Position numbers and translations under genes: made by a program. The notes under the pieces are model-generated. The model ran no database searches. It was not told where the DNA came from and saw only the letters and a program-made list of their open reading frames with translations. A stretch of 64,000 nt of DNA from Trebonia sp964581815. Lineage in GTDB: Bacteria > Actinomycetota > Actinomycetes > Streptosporangiales > Streptosporangiaceae. Of the stretch, positions 43,468 through 52,474 are shown in pieces (the first letter of the stretch is position 1; the number at the start of each line of letters is the position of its first letter). Where the stretch lies: NCBI GenBank assembly GCA_964581815.1, contig CAZORE010000003.1, forward strand, positions 62,001 through 126,000, written 5' to 3'.

Positions 43468-46400
43468 GTGGCGAAGGTCCGGGTTTACGAACTCGCGAAG
43501 GAGTTCGGGGTAGAGAGCAAGGCCGTCATGGCCAAGCTCGAATCAATGGGTGAGTTCGTGCGTTCCGCGTCCTCGACGATCGAGGCGCCCGTGGTACGCA
43601 AGCTCAAGGAAGCTTTCAATGACGGCGCCGCCAAGTCTGGCGGCGCCGCGTCCGCGTCCGCGTCAGGTGGCCGTGGCCAGGGCGGCGACCGGCCGCGCGG
43701 TGACCGTCCGGCACGGCCCGACGGCGGCAGCCAGCAGGTCACCGGCGGCCAGGGCGGCCTGCCCGCCGCCGCGCCGGCCGCACCCGTCGCGCCAGCGGCT
43801 GACCAGGGCAGCCGGCCGGCGCCGCGTCCGGTGGCGCCGCGCCCCGTGCCGCAGGTACCCGGTGTCGGCGCGCCCGCGTCGAGCGCCCCGGCCGCGCCCG
43901 CCGCTGCCGCGGCGTCGGCCACGGCCGCGCCGGACGCCGCGCCGGACGCCGCGCCGGCCCGTCCCGCGCAGGCTCCGCGGCCGGGAGCGCCTGCTCCCGG
44001 CGGCCAGGGCGGCCAGAACGGTGCCCCGGCGTCAGCCCCGCGCCCGGGGGCCCCGCGTCCCCCCGCGCCCGCGCGCCCTGGCGGCGCGCCGCAGCAGGGC
44101 ACCGGCGGCCAGCAAGGCGGCTCCTACGGCGCCCCGCGCCCCGGCGGCGCGCCGCGTCCGGCGGGCCCGCGTCCGGCCGGCCCCGGTGCCCCCGGTGGCC
44201 CCGGGCAGCGCTCGCCGCGCCCGGCGGGCCCGCGTCCCGGCAACAACCCGTTCAGCTCGACGGCGAGCGGCATGGGCACCGCGCCCGCCCGTCCCGACCG
44301 CGCTGACCGGCCCGCTTACGGCGACCGGCCCGACCGTGGCGACCGGCCCGACCGCGGCGACCGGCCTGACCGCGGCGACCGGCCCGCTTACGGCGACCGG
44401 CCCGACCGCGGCCCGCGTCCGGCGGGCCCGGGTGGCTTCGGCGACCGCGGCCCCCGCCCCGGCGGTGACCGCGGCCCGCGTCCGGCCGGTGGCGGCTACG
44501 GCGACCGTGGCCCGCGTCCGGCGGGCCCGGGTGGCTTCGGCGGCGACCGCGGTCCCCGTCCCGGCGGTGACCGTCCCGGCGGTCCTCGTCCCGGCGGTCC
44601 GCGTCCCAGCCCGATGAACATGCCGTCCCGGCCGATGACCGGCGGCGGCCCCGGCGGCGCCGGCGGCCCTGGCGGTCCTCGTCCCGGCGGTCCCGGCGGT
44701 CCCGGCGGCGGCCGTGGCCCGCGTCCCGGCGGCGGTGGCGGCGGCTTCGGCGGCCCGCGTCCCGGCGGCGGCCCTGGCCGCCCGGCCGGCGCGGGCACCG
44801 GCGGTCCGCGTCCCGGCGGCGGTGGCGGCGGCTACGGCGGCCCGCGTCCCGGCGGTGCTCCCGGTGGCGGCGGCCCCGGTGGCGGCGGCACCGGCGGACC
44901 GCCTCGTCCCGGTGGCGGCGGCGGCCGCGGCCGCCCAGGCGGCGGCGGTACGGCCGGCGCGTTCGGCCGTCCCGGCGGCAAGCCGGGCCGTGCCCGCAAG
45001 TCGAAGCGGCAGCGCAGGCAAGAGTTCGACAACATGCAGGCCCCGACGATCGGCGGCGTGCAGGTACCGCGCGGCCAGGGCCAGGTCGTCCGGCTCAGCC
45101 GCGGCGCCAGCCTGAGCGACTTCGCGGACAAGGTCGGCGCGAACCCGGCGAGCCTGGTGCAGGTGCTGTTCCACCTCGGCGAGATGGTCACCGCGACCCA
45201 GTCGGTGAACGACGAGACGCTGCAACTGCTCGGGGCCGAGCTGAACTACAACGTCCAGGTCGTCTCCCCCGAGGAGGAGGACCGGGAGCTGCTCGAGACG
45301 TTCGACATCGAGTTCGGCGACAACGAGGGCGGCGAGGAGGACCTGGTACCGCGGCCGCCGGTGGTCACGGTCATGGGCCATGTCGACCACGGCAAGACCA
45401 AGCTCCTCGACGCGATCAGGCACACCAATATCGTCGCCAAGGAGGCGGGCGGCATCACCCAGCACATCGGCGCCTACCAGGTGGCCGCCGAAGTCGACGG
45501 TGAAGAGCGCAAGATCACCTTCATCGACACCCCGGGCCACGAGGCGTTCACCGCCATGCGGGCCCGCGGCGCGCAGACCACCGACCTCGCGGTCCTGGTC
45601 GTCGCGGCGGACGACGGCGTAAAGCCGCAGACCACCGAGGCGCTCAACCACGCGCAGGCGGCCGGCGTGCCGATCGTGGTGGCGGTGAACAAGATCGACA
45701 AGGAGGGCGCCGACCCGTCACGGGTGCGGGCGCAGCTCACCGAGTACGGGCTGATCGCCGAGGAGTTCGGCGGTGACACCCAGTTCGTGGACGTGTCCGC
45801 GACCAAGCGGATCGGCCTCGACAAGCTGCTCGAGGCGATCGTGCTCACCGCGGACGCCGCGCTGGACCTGCGGGCCAACCCGCACCAGGACGCGCAGGGC
45901 GTCGCGATCGAGGCGCAGCTCGACAAGGGCCGCGGCCCGGTGGCGACCGTGCTCGTGCAGCGCGGCACGCTGCACGTCGGTGACTCGATCGTGGCGGGCG
46001 AGGCCTACGGCCGCGTCCGGGCCATGCTCGACGAGGACGGCAACCAGCTTGCCGAGGCACCCCCGTCGCGCCCGGTGCAGGTCCTCGGCCTCACCGCGGT
46101 GCCGAAGGCGGGCGACAACTTCCTCGTCGTTTCCGACGACCGGATGGCCAGGCAGATCGCCGAGCGCCGCGAGGCGCGCGAGCGGACCGCCCAGTTCGCG
46201 CAGCGCCGCCGCCGGGTGACGCTCGAGGACCTGGAGTCGGTGCTGAAGGCCGGCGAGCGCGAGGAACTGCTGCTGATCATCAAGGGCGACGTGTCCGGCT
46301 CGGTGGAAGCCCTGGAGGACGCGCTGCTCAAGCTCGACGTGGGCGAGGAGGTGTCCCTCCGGGTCATCGGCCGCGGCGTCGGCGCCATCACGCAGGACGA

Positions 46401-46872
46401 CGTGAACCTGGCCATCGCCTCGGACGCGGTGATCATCGGCTTCAACGTCCGGCCGGCCGAGCGGGCGGGCGAGCTCGCCCGGCGCGAGGGCGTGGACATC
46501 CGCTACTACTCGATCATCTACCAGGCGATCGAAGAGATCGAGGCCGCGCTCAAGGGCATGCTCAAGCCCGAGTTCGAGGAGGTCCAGCTCGGCACGGCGG
46601 AGGTCCGCGAGCTCTTCAAGGTGCCGCGCGTCGGCACCGTCGCGGGCTGCCTCGTCCGCTCCGGCACGATCACCCGCAACAGCAAGGCGCGGATCATCAG
46701 GGACGGCGTGGTCATCTCCGACAACCTCACGGTGGAGTCGCTGCGCCGGTTCAAGGACGACGCGACCGAAGTCCGCGAGGGCTACGAGTGCGGCATCGGC
46801 GTCGGCTACAACGACATCCGGATCGAGGACGTCATCGAGACGTTCGAGATGCGGGAGAAGCCGCGGGCCTGA
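43468..46872 (+). CDS. infB: Translation initiation factor IF-2
   Basis: An unusually long 1134-residue IF-2. It begins MAKVRVYELAKEFGVESKAVM (IF2-N domain), followed by a ~460-residue Pro/Gly/Arg-rich linker (about 60-525) with tandem RPDRGD and Pro-Arg-Pro-Gly-Gly units, then the second N-terminal domain and the G domain with G1 GHVDHGKTK (about 634-642), DTPGHEAF and NKID, and the C-terminal EF-Tu-like domains binding fMet-tRNA. GTG 43468 has AGAGGAG four bases upstream. The linker is probably disordered; its length varies among actinobacteria. Confidence 0.96.
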   Translation: MAKVRVYELAKEFGVESKAVMAKLESMGEFVRSASSTIEAPVVRKLKEAFNDGAAKSGGAASASASGGRGQGGDRPRGDRPARPDGGSQQVTGGQGGLPAAAPAAPVAPAADQGSRPAPRPVAPRPVPQVPGVGAPASSAPAAPAAAAASATAAPDAAPDAAPARPAQAPRPGAPAPGGQGGQNGAPASAPRPGAPRPPAPARPGGAPQQGTGGQQGGSYGAPRPGGAPRPAGPRPAGPGAPGGPGQRSPRPAGPRPGNNPFSSTASGMGTAPARPDRADRPAYGDRPDRGDRPDRGDRPDRGDRPAYGDRPDRGPRPAGPGGFGDRGPRPGGDRGPRPAGGGYGDRGPRPAGPGGFGGDRGPRPGGDRPGGPRPGGPRPSPMNMPSRPMTGGGPGGAGGPGGPRPGGPGGPGGGRGPRPGGGGGGFGGPRPGGGPGRPAGAGTGGPRPGGGGGGYGGPRPGGAPGGGGPGGGGTGGPPRPGGGGGRGRPGGGGTAGAFGRPGGKPGRARKSKRQRRQEFDNMQAPTIGGVQVPRGQGQVVRLSRGASLSDFADKVGANPASLVQVLFHLGEMVTATQSVNDETLQLLGAELNYNVQVVSPEEEDRELLETFDIEFGDNEGGEEDLVPRPPVVTVMGHVDHGKTKLLDAIRHTNIVAKEAGGITQHIGAYQVAAEVDGEERKITFIDTPGHEAFTAMRARGAQTTDLAVLVVAADDGVKPQTTEALNHAQAAGVPIVVAVNKIDKEGADPSRVRAQLTEYGLIAEEFGGDTQFVDVSATKRIGLDKLLEAIVLTADAALDLRANPHQDAQGVAIEAQLDKGRGPVATVLVQRGTLHVGDSIVAGEAYGRVRAMLDEDGNQLAEAPPSRPVQVLGLTAVPKAGDNFLVVSDDRMARQIAERREARERTAQFAQRRRRVTLEDLESVLKAGEREELLLIIKGDVSGSVEALEDALLKLDVGEEVSLRVIGRGVGAITQDDVNLAIASDAVIIGFNVRPAERAGELARREGVDIRYYSIIYQAIEEIEAALKGMLKPEFEEVQLGTAEVRELFKVPRVGTVAGCLVRSGTITRNSKARIIRDGVVISDNLTVESLRRFKDDATEVREGYECGIGVGYNDIRIEDVIETFEMREKPRA

Positions 46873-46901
46873 TCACCGCCTAATAAATCAATACCCGGCA
46901 A

Positions 46902-46937
46902 CCCGCAGGCCCGATAGCCTCTTATCGGGCCTGCGGG
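46902..46937 (+). terminator. Strong stem-loop after infB
   Basis: CCCGCAGGCCCGATA (46902-46916) and TATCGGGCCTGCGGG (46923-46937) pair perfectly over 15 bases with a six-base loop. It begins 30 bases after the infB stop. No T-run follows. It should end or attenuate the rimP-infB transcript; downstream genes (DUF503, rbfA, truB) would need read-through or an own promoter. Confidence 0.85.
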
Positions 46938-46983
46938 CGGCGGGATCGGGGCACCGCCGCGGATAGCAAACGCCCTATTGCTC

Positions 46984-47280
46984 ATGTATGTAGCTGCGCT
47001 GACGCTCGACGTGCTGCTTGGCGACGTTCACTCGCTCAAGCAGAAGCGGGGGGTTGTGCGGCCACTCGTGGCCGAGCTGCGCCGCCGCTACCCCGGCGTC
47101 GCCGTCGCCGAGACGGGGCATCTCGACCTGCATCGGCGCGCAGAAATCGGGGTAGCGGTGGTGTCGGCCACCGCTGGGAACGCCACCCAGCTGCTTGAGG
47201 AGTGCGAGCGGATAGTCGCCGCGCACCCGGAAATTGAGCTGCTGTCCGCGCGGCAGCGGCTGTACAACGAAGAAGAATGA
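46984..47280 (+). CDS. DUF503 family protein
   Basis: A 98-residue protein with LLGDVHSLKQKRGVVRPLVAELRR and AETGHLDLHRRAEIGVAVV, typical of DUF503 (YlxP), found before rbfA in many Gram-positives. Function is unsettled, with a suggested role in ribosome assembly because of position. ATG 46984 (or TTG 46978) is used; no ribosome site visible. It ends 37 bases before rbfA. Confidence 0.8.
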   Translation: MYVAALTLDVLLGDVHSLKQKRGVVRPLVAELRRRYPGVAVAETGHLDLHRRAEIGVAVVSATAGNATQLLEECERIVAAHPEIELLSARQRLYNEEE

Positions 47281-47317
47281 CGGCCGTTTCTTCTAACTAC
47301 CGAGGGAGTGACCGACC

Positions 47318-47797
47318 ATGGAGGACGCTCGCACGCGGCGCCTCGCCGAACGGATCGCCAAGATCGTCGCCGAGCTGCTTGAGCGGCGGATCAAGGACCC
47401 GAGGCTGGGCTTCGTCACCGTGACCGAGGCCCGGCTTACCGGCGACCTGCGCGAAGCCAAGGTCTACTACACGGTGCTGGGCGACGCCGTCGAGCGGCAG
47501 GAGACGGCCGCCGCGCTGCGCAGCGCGACCGGCATCATCCGCTCGGAGGTGGGACGGCTGATCGGGCTGCGGCACACCCCCTCACTTGAGTTCATCGCCG
47601 ACGCGCTGCCGGAGGACGCGCAGCGGATCGACGAGCTGGTGACGGCGGTCCGTGAGCGGGACGAGGCGCTGGCCCGCGCCCGCGAGGGCGCCCAGTGGGC
47701 CGGCGACCCGGACCCGTACAAGAAGCCGGCCGACGACTGGTCCGACGAGGACGACGACGACTGGGCCGACGGCGACGAGGACGACGAGGACGAGTGA
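47318..47797 (+). CDS. rbfA: 30S ribosome-binding factor RbfA
   Basis: A 159-residue KH-fold protein for 16S rRNA 5' end maturation and cold adaptation. It shows RIAKIVAELLERRIKDPRLGFVTVTE and DLREAKVYYTVLG, followed by TPSLEFIADALPEDAQRIDELV. A long acidic tail (EDDDDWADGDEDDEDE) ends the protein, common in actinobacterial RbfA. GAGGGAG nine bases before ATG 47318. The stop overlaps the truB GTG. Confidence 0.93.
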   Translation: MEDARTRRLAERIAKIVAELLERRIKDPRLGFVTVTEARLTGDLREAKVYYTVLGDAVERQETAAALRSATGIIRSEVGRLIGLRHTPSLEFIADALPEDAQRIDELVTAVRERDEALARAREGAQWAGDPDPYKKPADDWSDEDDDDWADGDEDDEDE

Positions 47798-48834
47798 CCC
47801 GGGCGGACGCCTGGCCCTCCGGCCTGGTCATCGTCGATAAGCCAGGCGGCCTGACCTCGCACGACGTCGTCGCGCGGGTCCGCCGCCTGGCCCGCACCCG
47901 CCGTGTCGGGCACGCGGGCACCCTCGACCCCATGGCGACCGGAGTCCTCGTCGTCGGCATTGAGAAGGCCACCCGGCTGCTCGGCCACCTCATGCTGACC
48001 GAGAAGACCTACCACGCCACGATCCGCCTCGGCCAGGCGACGAGCACCGACGACGCCGAGGGCGAGCCGGCGGGCGGCAGCACCGCCGCCGGGGTCACCA
48101 GCGAGGCGCTCGGCGCCGGGATCGCCAGCCTCACCGGCGAGATCCTGCAGGTGCCGCCGGGAGTCAGCGCGATCAAGGTGAACGGCGAGCGCGCGTACAA
48201 GCTCACCCGGGCCGGCGCGGCACCCGAGCTGGCCGCCCGCCCGGTCACCGTCCGCCAGTTCAGCATCACCGGCACCCGCCGCGACGGTGACCTCCTCGAC
48301 GTCGGCGCGGTCGTCCGCTGCTCAAGCGGCACGTACATCCGCGCCCTCGCCCGCGACCTCGGCGCCGCGCTCGGCACCGGCGGCCACCTCACCGCACTGC
48401 GCCGCACCGCGGTCGGCCCGTACACGATCGGCATGGCGCACACGCTCAAGGACCTGGAAGATCAACAGCAGTCATCAGAACGGGAGCAGGTAAACCCGGC
48501 GCTCGCCGCCGTGCTCCTTCCCGGCCAGGAGCCGCAGGGCACGTCCGCCGCTGCCGCGGAGCCGCCAGCTGCCCAGGGTCCCGGCCGGACACCGGTACCC
48601 CCCGCGGTGATCCCCCTGGCCGAGGCGGCCGCCGCGGCGTTCCCGCGCCTGGACCTGACCGACGATGAGGCCCGCCGCCTGGCCCAGGGCGCCCGCCTGC
48701 CGCTCCCACCGGATTTCCCTTCACCCGCGGACGGTCCGGCCGGGCCGGCCGCCGCGTTCGCCCCCGACGGCAGCTTCGTCGCGCTGGTCGAGGCCGCAGA
48801 AGGCCGCCTGCGCTCGCTAGCCGTCTTCGTCTGA
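47794..48834 (+). CDS. truB: tRNA pseudouridine(55) synthase TruB
   Basis: A 346-residue pseudouridine synthase for U55 in the T-loop of tRNAs. LVIVDKPGGLTSHDVV, the catalytic Asp in GHAGTLDPMATGVL and YHATIRLGQATSTDDAEGE are typical. A linker rich in Ala/Pro (about 230-280) separates the core from a C-terminal actinobacterial TruB PUA-like domain with FAPDGSFVALVE. GTG 47794 overlaps the rbfA stop. The gene ends 21 bases before an assembly gap. Confidence 0.94.
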   Translation: MTRADAWPSGLVIVDKPGGLTSHDVVARVRRLARTRRVGHAGTLDPMATGVLVVGIEKATRLLGHLMLTEKTYHATIRLGQATSTDDAEGEPAGGSTAAGVTSEALGAGIASLTGEILQVPPGVSAIKVNGERAYKLTRAGAAPELAARPVTVRQFSITGTRRDGDLLDVGAVVRCSSGTYIRALARDLGAALGTGGHLTALRRTAVGPYTIGMAHTLKDLEDQQQSSEREQVNPALAAVLLPGQEPQGTSAAAAEPPAAQGPGRTPVPPAVIPLAEAAAAAFPRLDLTDDEARRLAQGARLPLPPDFPSPADGPAGPAAAFAPDGSFVALVEAAEGRLRSLAVFV

Positions 48835-49131
48835 CCCGGTCCCAACGGCCCCACCNNNNNNNNNNNNNNNNNNNNNNNNNNNNNNNNNNNNNNNNNNNNN
48901 NNNNNNNNNNNNNNNNNNNNNNNNNNNNNNNNNNNNNNNNNNNNNNNNNNNNNNNCCCGGCGGAAGGATGCCCGCCGGGCACCTCGCCCGCTGGCGTTAT
49001 CGCGTCGTTGCGCACGCGTGAACTCTTGTGCATTTCGGATACGAATTCGGTGGAGAGAACGCCGATATTCAACTGTAACCATCGCCAAAGCCGCCAAGCG
49101 TTGCGTAAACCGTCGAAACGGCTGTACAACG
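48835..49131. other. Intergenic region with assembly gap (100 N at 48856-48955)
   Basis: Exactly 100 N follow the truB stop by 21 bases, so ribF-linked or terminator sequence may be missing. After the gap the next 175 bases (48956-49131) are AT-richer than coding DNA, with no gene. They must contain the promoter of the ABC transporter operon; no unambiguous hexamer pair is called. Confidence 0.8.
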
Positions 49132-50223
49132 ATGCGGATGATGGTTCCAACTCCTGTACCGGAAGCGATCGCGGGCGAGCCGCCGGCGGTCCGCGTCGCC
49201 GGGCTGCACAAGCACTACGGTGACGTGAACGCCCTCGCCGCGACGGACCTCACGGTCCGGCCGGGGGAGTTCTTCACGCTGCTCGGCCCGTCCGGCTCCG
49301 GCAAGACCACGCTGCTGCGGCTGATCGCCGGGTTCGAGCGCCCGGACGGCGGCAGCATCGAGCTTGCGGGAAAGGACGTCACGCGGGTCCCGCCCTTCGC
49401 GCGGGACGTGAACACGGTCTTCCAGGACTACGCGCTGTTCCCGCACATGACGGTCGCGGAGAACATCGAGTACGGCCTGAAGGTGCGCCGCGTCGGCAAG
49501 GCGGACCGCAGGCAGCGGGTGGACCGGGCACTCGACATGGTGCAACTCGGCGGCCTCGGCGAGCGCAAGCCCGCGCAGCTGTCCGGCGGGCAGCGGCAGC
49601 GCGTCGCGCTGGCGCGGGCGATCGTCAACGAGCCCCAGGTGCTGCTGCTCGACGAGCCGCTTGGCGCCCTTGACCTGAAGCTGCGCCAGCACATGCAGCG
49701 GGAGCTGCTGCGGATCCAGCGCGAGGTCCGCATCACCTTCATCTACGTCACGCACGACCAGGAAGAGGCGCTGACGATGAGCGACCGCATCGCGGTGCTC
49801 AACCTCGGCCGGATCGAGCAGGTGGGACCGCCCGCCGAGGTGTACGAGCAGCCGAAGACGGCGTTCGTCGCGGACTTCATCGGCGTCTCCAACCTGATAC
49901 AGCGCGACGGCCGCGAGCTCACCGTGCGCCCGGAGAAGATCACCATCCTCGCCGACGGCGACGCGGCGCCGTCCGGCGCGCACGTCGAGCAGGGCACGGT
50001 CAGCGACGTGATCTACGCGGGCGTGCTCACCCGCTACGTGGTCGCGCTCGACGAGGGCGGCGAGCTGACGGTCACCCGCCTCAACAGCGATTCGTCTCCC
50101 GGCGGCCTGGCCGGAACCTGGTCCGGCGGCGCGCGGGTGCGCGTCGCCTGGCCGGAAGGGCAGGCCTTCACGATTTCCGAGCAGTCTCCCGGCGCGGTTG
50201 TCGCCGGGGCAGGGGAGGGCTAG
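49132..50223 (+). CDS. potA: Polyamine-type ABC transporter ATP-binding protein
   Basis: A 363-residue ABC ATPase with Walker A GPSGSGKTT, signature LSGGQRQRVALARA, Walker B with DEPLGALDLK, the switch H in THDQEEALTMSD, and a C-terminal TOBE-like regulatory domain (DGRELTVRPEKITIL onward). It is the PotA/CysA/MalK branch, here with the putrescine/spermidine type by virtue of neighbours. Possible starts are ATG 49132, 49138 and 49141; no ribosome site separates them. First gene of the operon. Confidence 0.88.
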   Translation: MRMMVPTPVPEAIAGEPPAVRVAGLHKHYGDVNALAATDLTVRPGEFFTLLGPSGSGKTTLLRLIAGFERPDGGSIELAGKDVTRVPPFARDVNTVFQDYALFPHMTVAENIEYGLKVRRVGKADRRQRVDRALDMVQLGGLGERKPAQLSGGQRQRVALARAIVNEPQVLLLDEPLGALDLKLRQHMQRELLRIQREVRITFIYVTHDQEEALTMSDRIAVLNLGRIEQVGPPAEVYEQPKTAFVADFIGVSNLIQRDGRELTVRPEKITILADGDAAPSGAHVEQGTVSDVIYAGVLTRYVVALDEGGELTVTRLNSDSSPGGLAGTWSGGARVRVAWPEGQAFTISEQSPGAVVAGAGEG

Positions 50224-50227
50224 AACC

Positions 50228-51517
50228 ATGACCAGATTCGGACAGCGGCGCACCGTGGGATCAGCAAGACCGGTGCGCTCAGCCAGCGTGATCGCGGCGG
50301 GAATCGCCGCATTGTCCCTGGCCGTTGCCGCGTGCAGCAGCTCAAGCAGCACGCCGACGGGCGGCGCGACCACCGGCGGCAGCACGACGTCCGGCGGCAC
50401 CAGCGCGTCCGCGCAGCCGGGCACCTCCGGCCTCACGGTCCCCACCGCGAACCTTCCGGTGCTGCAGTCGGTGGGCAAGGGCGAGGGCCAGCTCAACCTG
50501 ATCGCCTGGGAGGGATACCTCGACCCGTCGTGGGTGAAGCCGTTCCAGCAGCAGACCGGCTGCATCGTCAACGCCAAGTACGCTGGCTCGTCGGATGAGA
50601 TGGTCTCGCTGATGAAGGACGGCGGCGGCGGCCAGTACGACATGGTGTCATCCTCGGGCGACGCCGACCTGCGCATCCTGTACGCGGGCGACGCCCACCC
50701 GGTGAACATGGCGCTGATCCCGGCGGCCAAGGACTTCTTCCCCGCCTTCCAGGCACCGAGCTTCAACACGATCAACGGCGTGCACTACGGCGTCTCGCTG
50801 CAGTGGGGCCCGAACGTCCTGATGTACAACACCAAGGACTTCACCACCGCCCCGGCCTCGTGGTCGGTGCTGTACGACCCGGCGAACAAGGGCAAGGTCA
50901 CCGTCCCCGACAACCCGATCCAGATCGCGGACGCGGCGCTGTACCTGGAGAAGACCAAGCCGAGCCTGGGCATCACCGACCCGTACGAGCTGACCCAGCC
51001 GCAGTTCCAGGCCGCGGTCGCGCTGCTCGTACAGCAGCAGCCGCTGGTGAAGAAGTACTGGGCCCTGGCGTCGGAGGAGATCTCCGACTTCCAGAACGGC
51101 AACGTGACCGTCGGGGCGGGCTGGCCGTACCAGGTGAGCACCCTGAAGGCGGCCAAGTTCCCGATCGGCTCGACGGTTCCCGCCGAGGGCGCGACCGGCT
51201 GGGCGGACACCTGGATGCTTGCCGCCAAGGCGCCGCACCCGAACTGCGCCTACCTGTGGATGCAGTACATCAGCACCCCGCAGGTGCAGGCCAAGCAGGC
51301 GGTCACCTACGGCGAGACCCCGGACAACTCCAAGGCCTGCGCCTACATGGACAAGCTGCAGGCCGGCTCCTGCGCGGAGTACCACGCCAACGCCCCGGCC
51401 AGCTACCTGGCGTCGATCAGCCTGTGGAAGACCCCGCTGGCGACCTGTGACAACGGCCAGAACGACTGCGTGCCCTATGCCGACTGGGTCACGGCGTGGA
51501 ACACACAGGTTAAGTAG
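50228..51517 (+). CDS. potD: Polyamine-type ABC transporter substrate-binding lipoprotein
   Basis: A 429-residue extracellular solute-binding protein (family 1/PotD-like). The signal SVIAAGIAALSLAVAAC has a canonical lipobox (VAAC, Cys36), followed by Ser/Thr/Gly-rich linker. The mature part begins LNLIAWEGYLDPSWVKPFQ, the usual PotD opening, and continues with YDMVSSSGDADL. Substrate (spermidine, putrescine or another amine) cannot be fixed from sequence alone. It starts four bases after potA. Confidence 0.88.
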   Translation: MTRFGQRRTVGSARPVRSASVIAAGIAALSLAVAACSSSSSTPTGGATTGGSTTSGGTSASAQPGTSGLTVPTANLPVLQSVGKGEGQLNLIAWEGYLDPSWVKPFQQQTGCIVNAKYAGSSDEMVSLMKDGGGGQYDMVSSSGDADLRILYAGDAHPVNMALIPAAKDFFPAFQAPSFNTINGVHYGVSLQWGPNVLMYNTKDFTTAPASWSVLYDPANKGKVTVPDNPIQIADAALYLEKTKPSLGITDPYELTQPQFQAAVALLVQQQPLVKKYWALASEEISDFQNGNVTVGAGWPYQVSTLKAAKFPIGSTVPAEGATGWADTWMLAAKAPHPNCAYLWMQYISTPQVQAKQAVTYGETPDNSKACAYMDKLQAGSCAEYHANAPASYLASISLWKTPLATCDNGQNDCVPYADWVTAWNTQVK

Positions 51518-51528
51518 TAAGCGAGCAG

Positions 51529-52461
51529 ATGACCGATACAGCGGGAACCAGGCAGCGGGCGTACCAGCGGGCCGGCGCCGGGCCGGGGTGGTGGCTGCGG
51601 CTGTCCACCGCGCTCTGGCGCCGCCCCTGGGCACGGGCCACGCTGCTGCTCACCCCTCCGCTCGCCTGGTTCCTGCTGGTCTACGTCGCCTCGCTGCTCG
51701 TCCTGCTGATCACGGCGTTCTGGTCGATCAACCCGTTCACCACGAACATCGACAAGACCTGGACATGGGCGAACTTCCAGCAGATCTTCACGACCCCGGC
51801 GTACCGGTCGGACATCGGGCAGACGGTCGCGATGGCCGCCGAGGTGACGGTGACCGACGCGATCGTCGCGTTCCCGTTCGCCTACTTCATGGCGCGGGTC
51901 GCCGCGCCGCGTACGCGAACCATTTTGTTCGTGGCGATACTGCTCCCGCTGTGGGCGAGCTACCTGGCGAAGGTCTACTCGTGGGTGCTGATCTTCACCA
52001 ACAACGGGTTCCTCGACTGGGTGGCGGGCGGCCTCGGCCTCGGGCACCCGCAGCTGATCTACACGAACTGGGCCGTGTACGCGGTGTTCTGCTACCTGTG
52101 GCTGCCCTACATGATCATCCCGGTGTACGGCGCGCTCGAGCGCGTGCCCGACTCGCTGATCGAGGCGTCGCAGGACCTGGGCGGGCGCACCTGGCGGACC
52201 ACGCGGTCCGTGCTGCTCCCGCTGGTGCTGCCCGGCATCGTGGCGGGGTCGATCTTCACGTTCTCGCTGACCCTCGGCGACTACATCACGCCGCTGCTCA
52301 TCGGCGGCACCAAGGCGAACTTCATCGGGAACGTCATCTACACCAACATCGGCATCGCGAACAACGTGCCGTTCGCGGCCGCGATGGCACTGGTACCGAT
52401 CGTCATCATGGGCCTGTACCTGTCGGGCGCCCGCGCGCTCGGCGCGTTCGAGGCCCTCTGA
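51529..52461 (+). CDS. potB: ABC transporter permease (PotB-like)
   Basis: A 310-residue inner-membrane permease with six predicted helices and the conserved EAA-type cytoplasmic loop DSLIEASQDLGGRTWRTTRS that contacts the ATPase. The N-terminal region GPGWWLRLSTALWRRPWAR is basic. It pairs with the next gene as the B and C permeases. It begins 11 bases after potD with ATG at 51529. Confidence 0.88.
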   Translation: MTDTAGTRQRAYQRAGAGPGWWLRLSTALWRRPWARATLLLTPPLAWFLLVYVASLLVLLITAFWSINPFTTNIDKTWTWANFQQIFTTPAYRSDIGQTVAMAAEVTVTDAIVAFPFAYFMARVAAPRTRTILFVAILLPLWASYLAKVYSWVLIFTNNGFLDWVAGGLGLGHPQLIYTNWAVYAVFCYLWLPYMIIPVYGALERVPDSLIEASQDLGGRTWRTTRSVLLPLVLPGIVAGSIFTFSLTLGDYITPLLIGGTKANFIGNVIYTNIGIANNVPFAAAMALVPIVIMGLYLSGARALGAFEAL

Positions 52462-52474
52462 AAAGGCGGCGGAC

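Noticed and set aside
43650..45040. CRISPR-like or tandem DNA array
   Set aside because: The repeated segments in infB are in-frame codon repeats, with no spacer structure; no CRISPR array is seen in the window.
44032..45651. Minus-strand 539-codon frame opposite infB
   Set aside because: It is the complement of the repetitive IF-2 linker and G domain, which are clearly coding on the plus strand.
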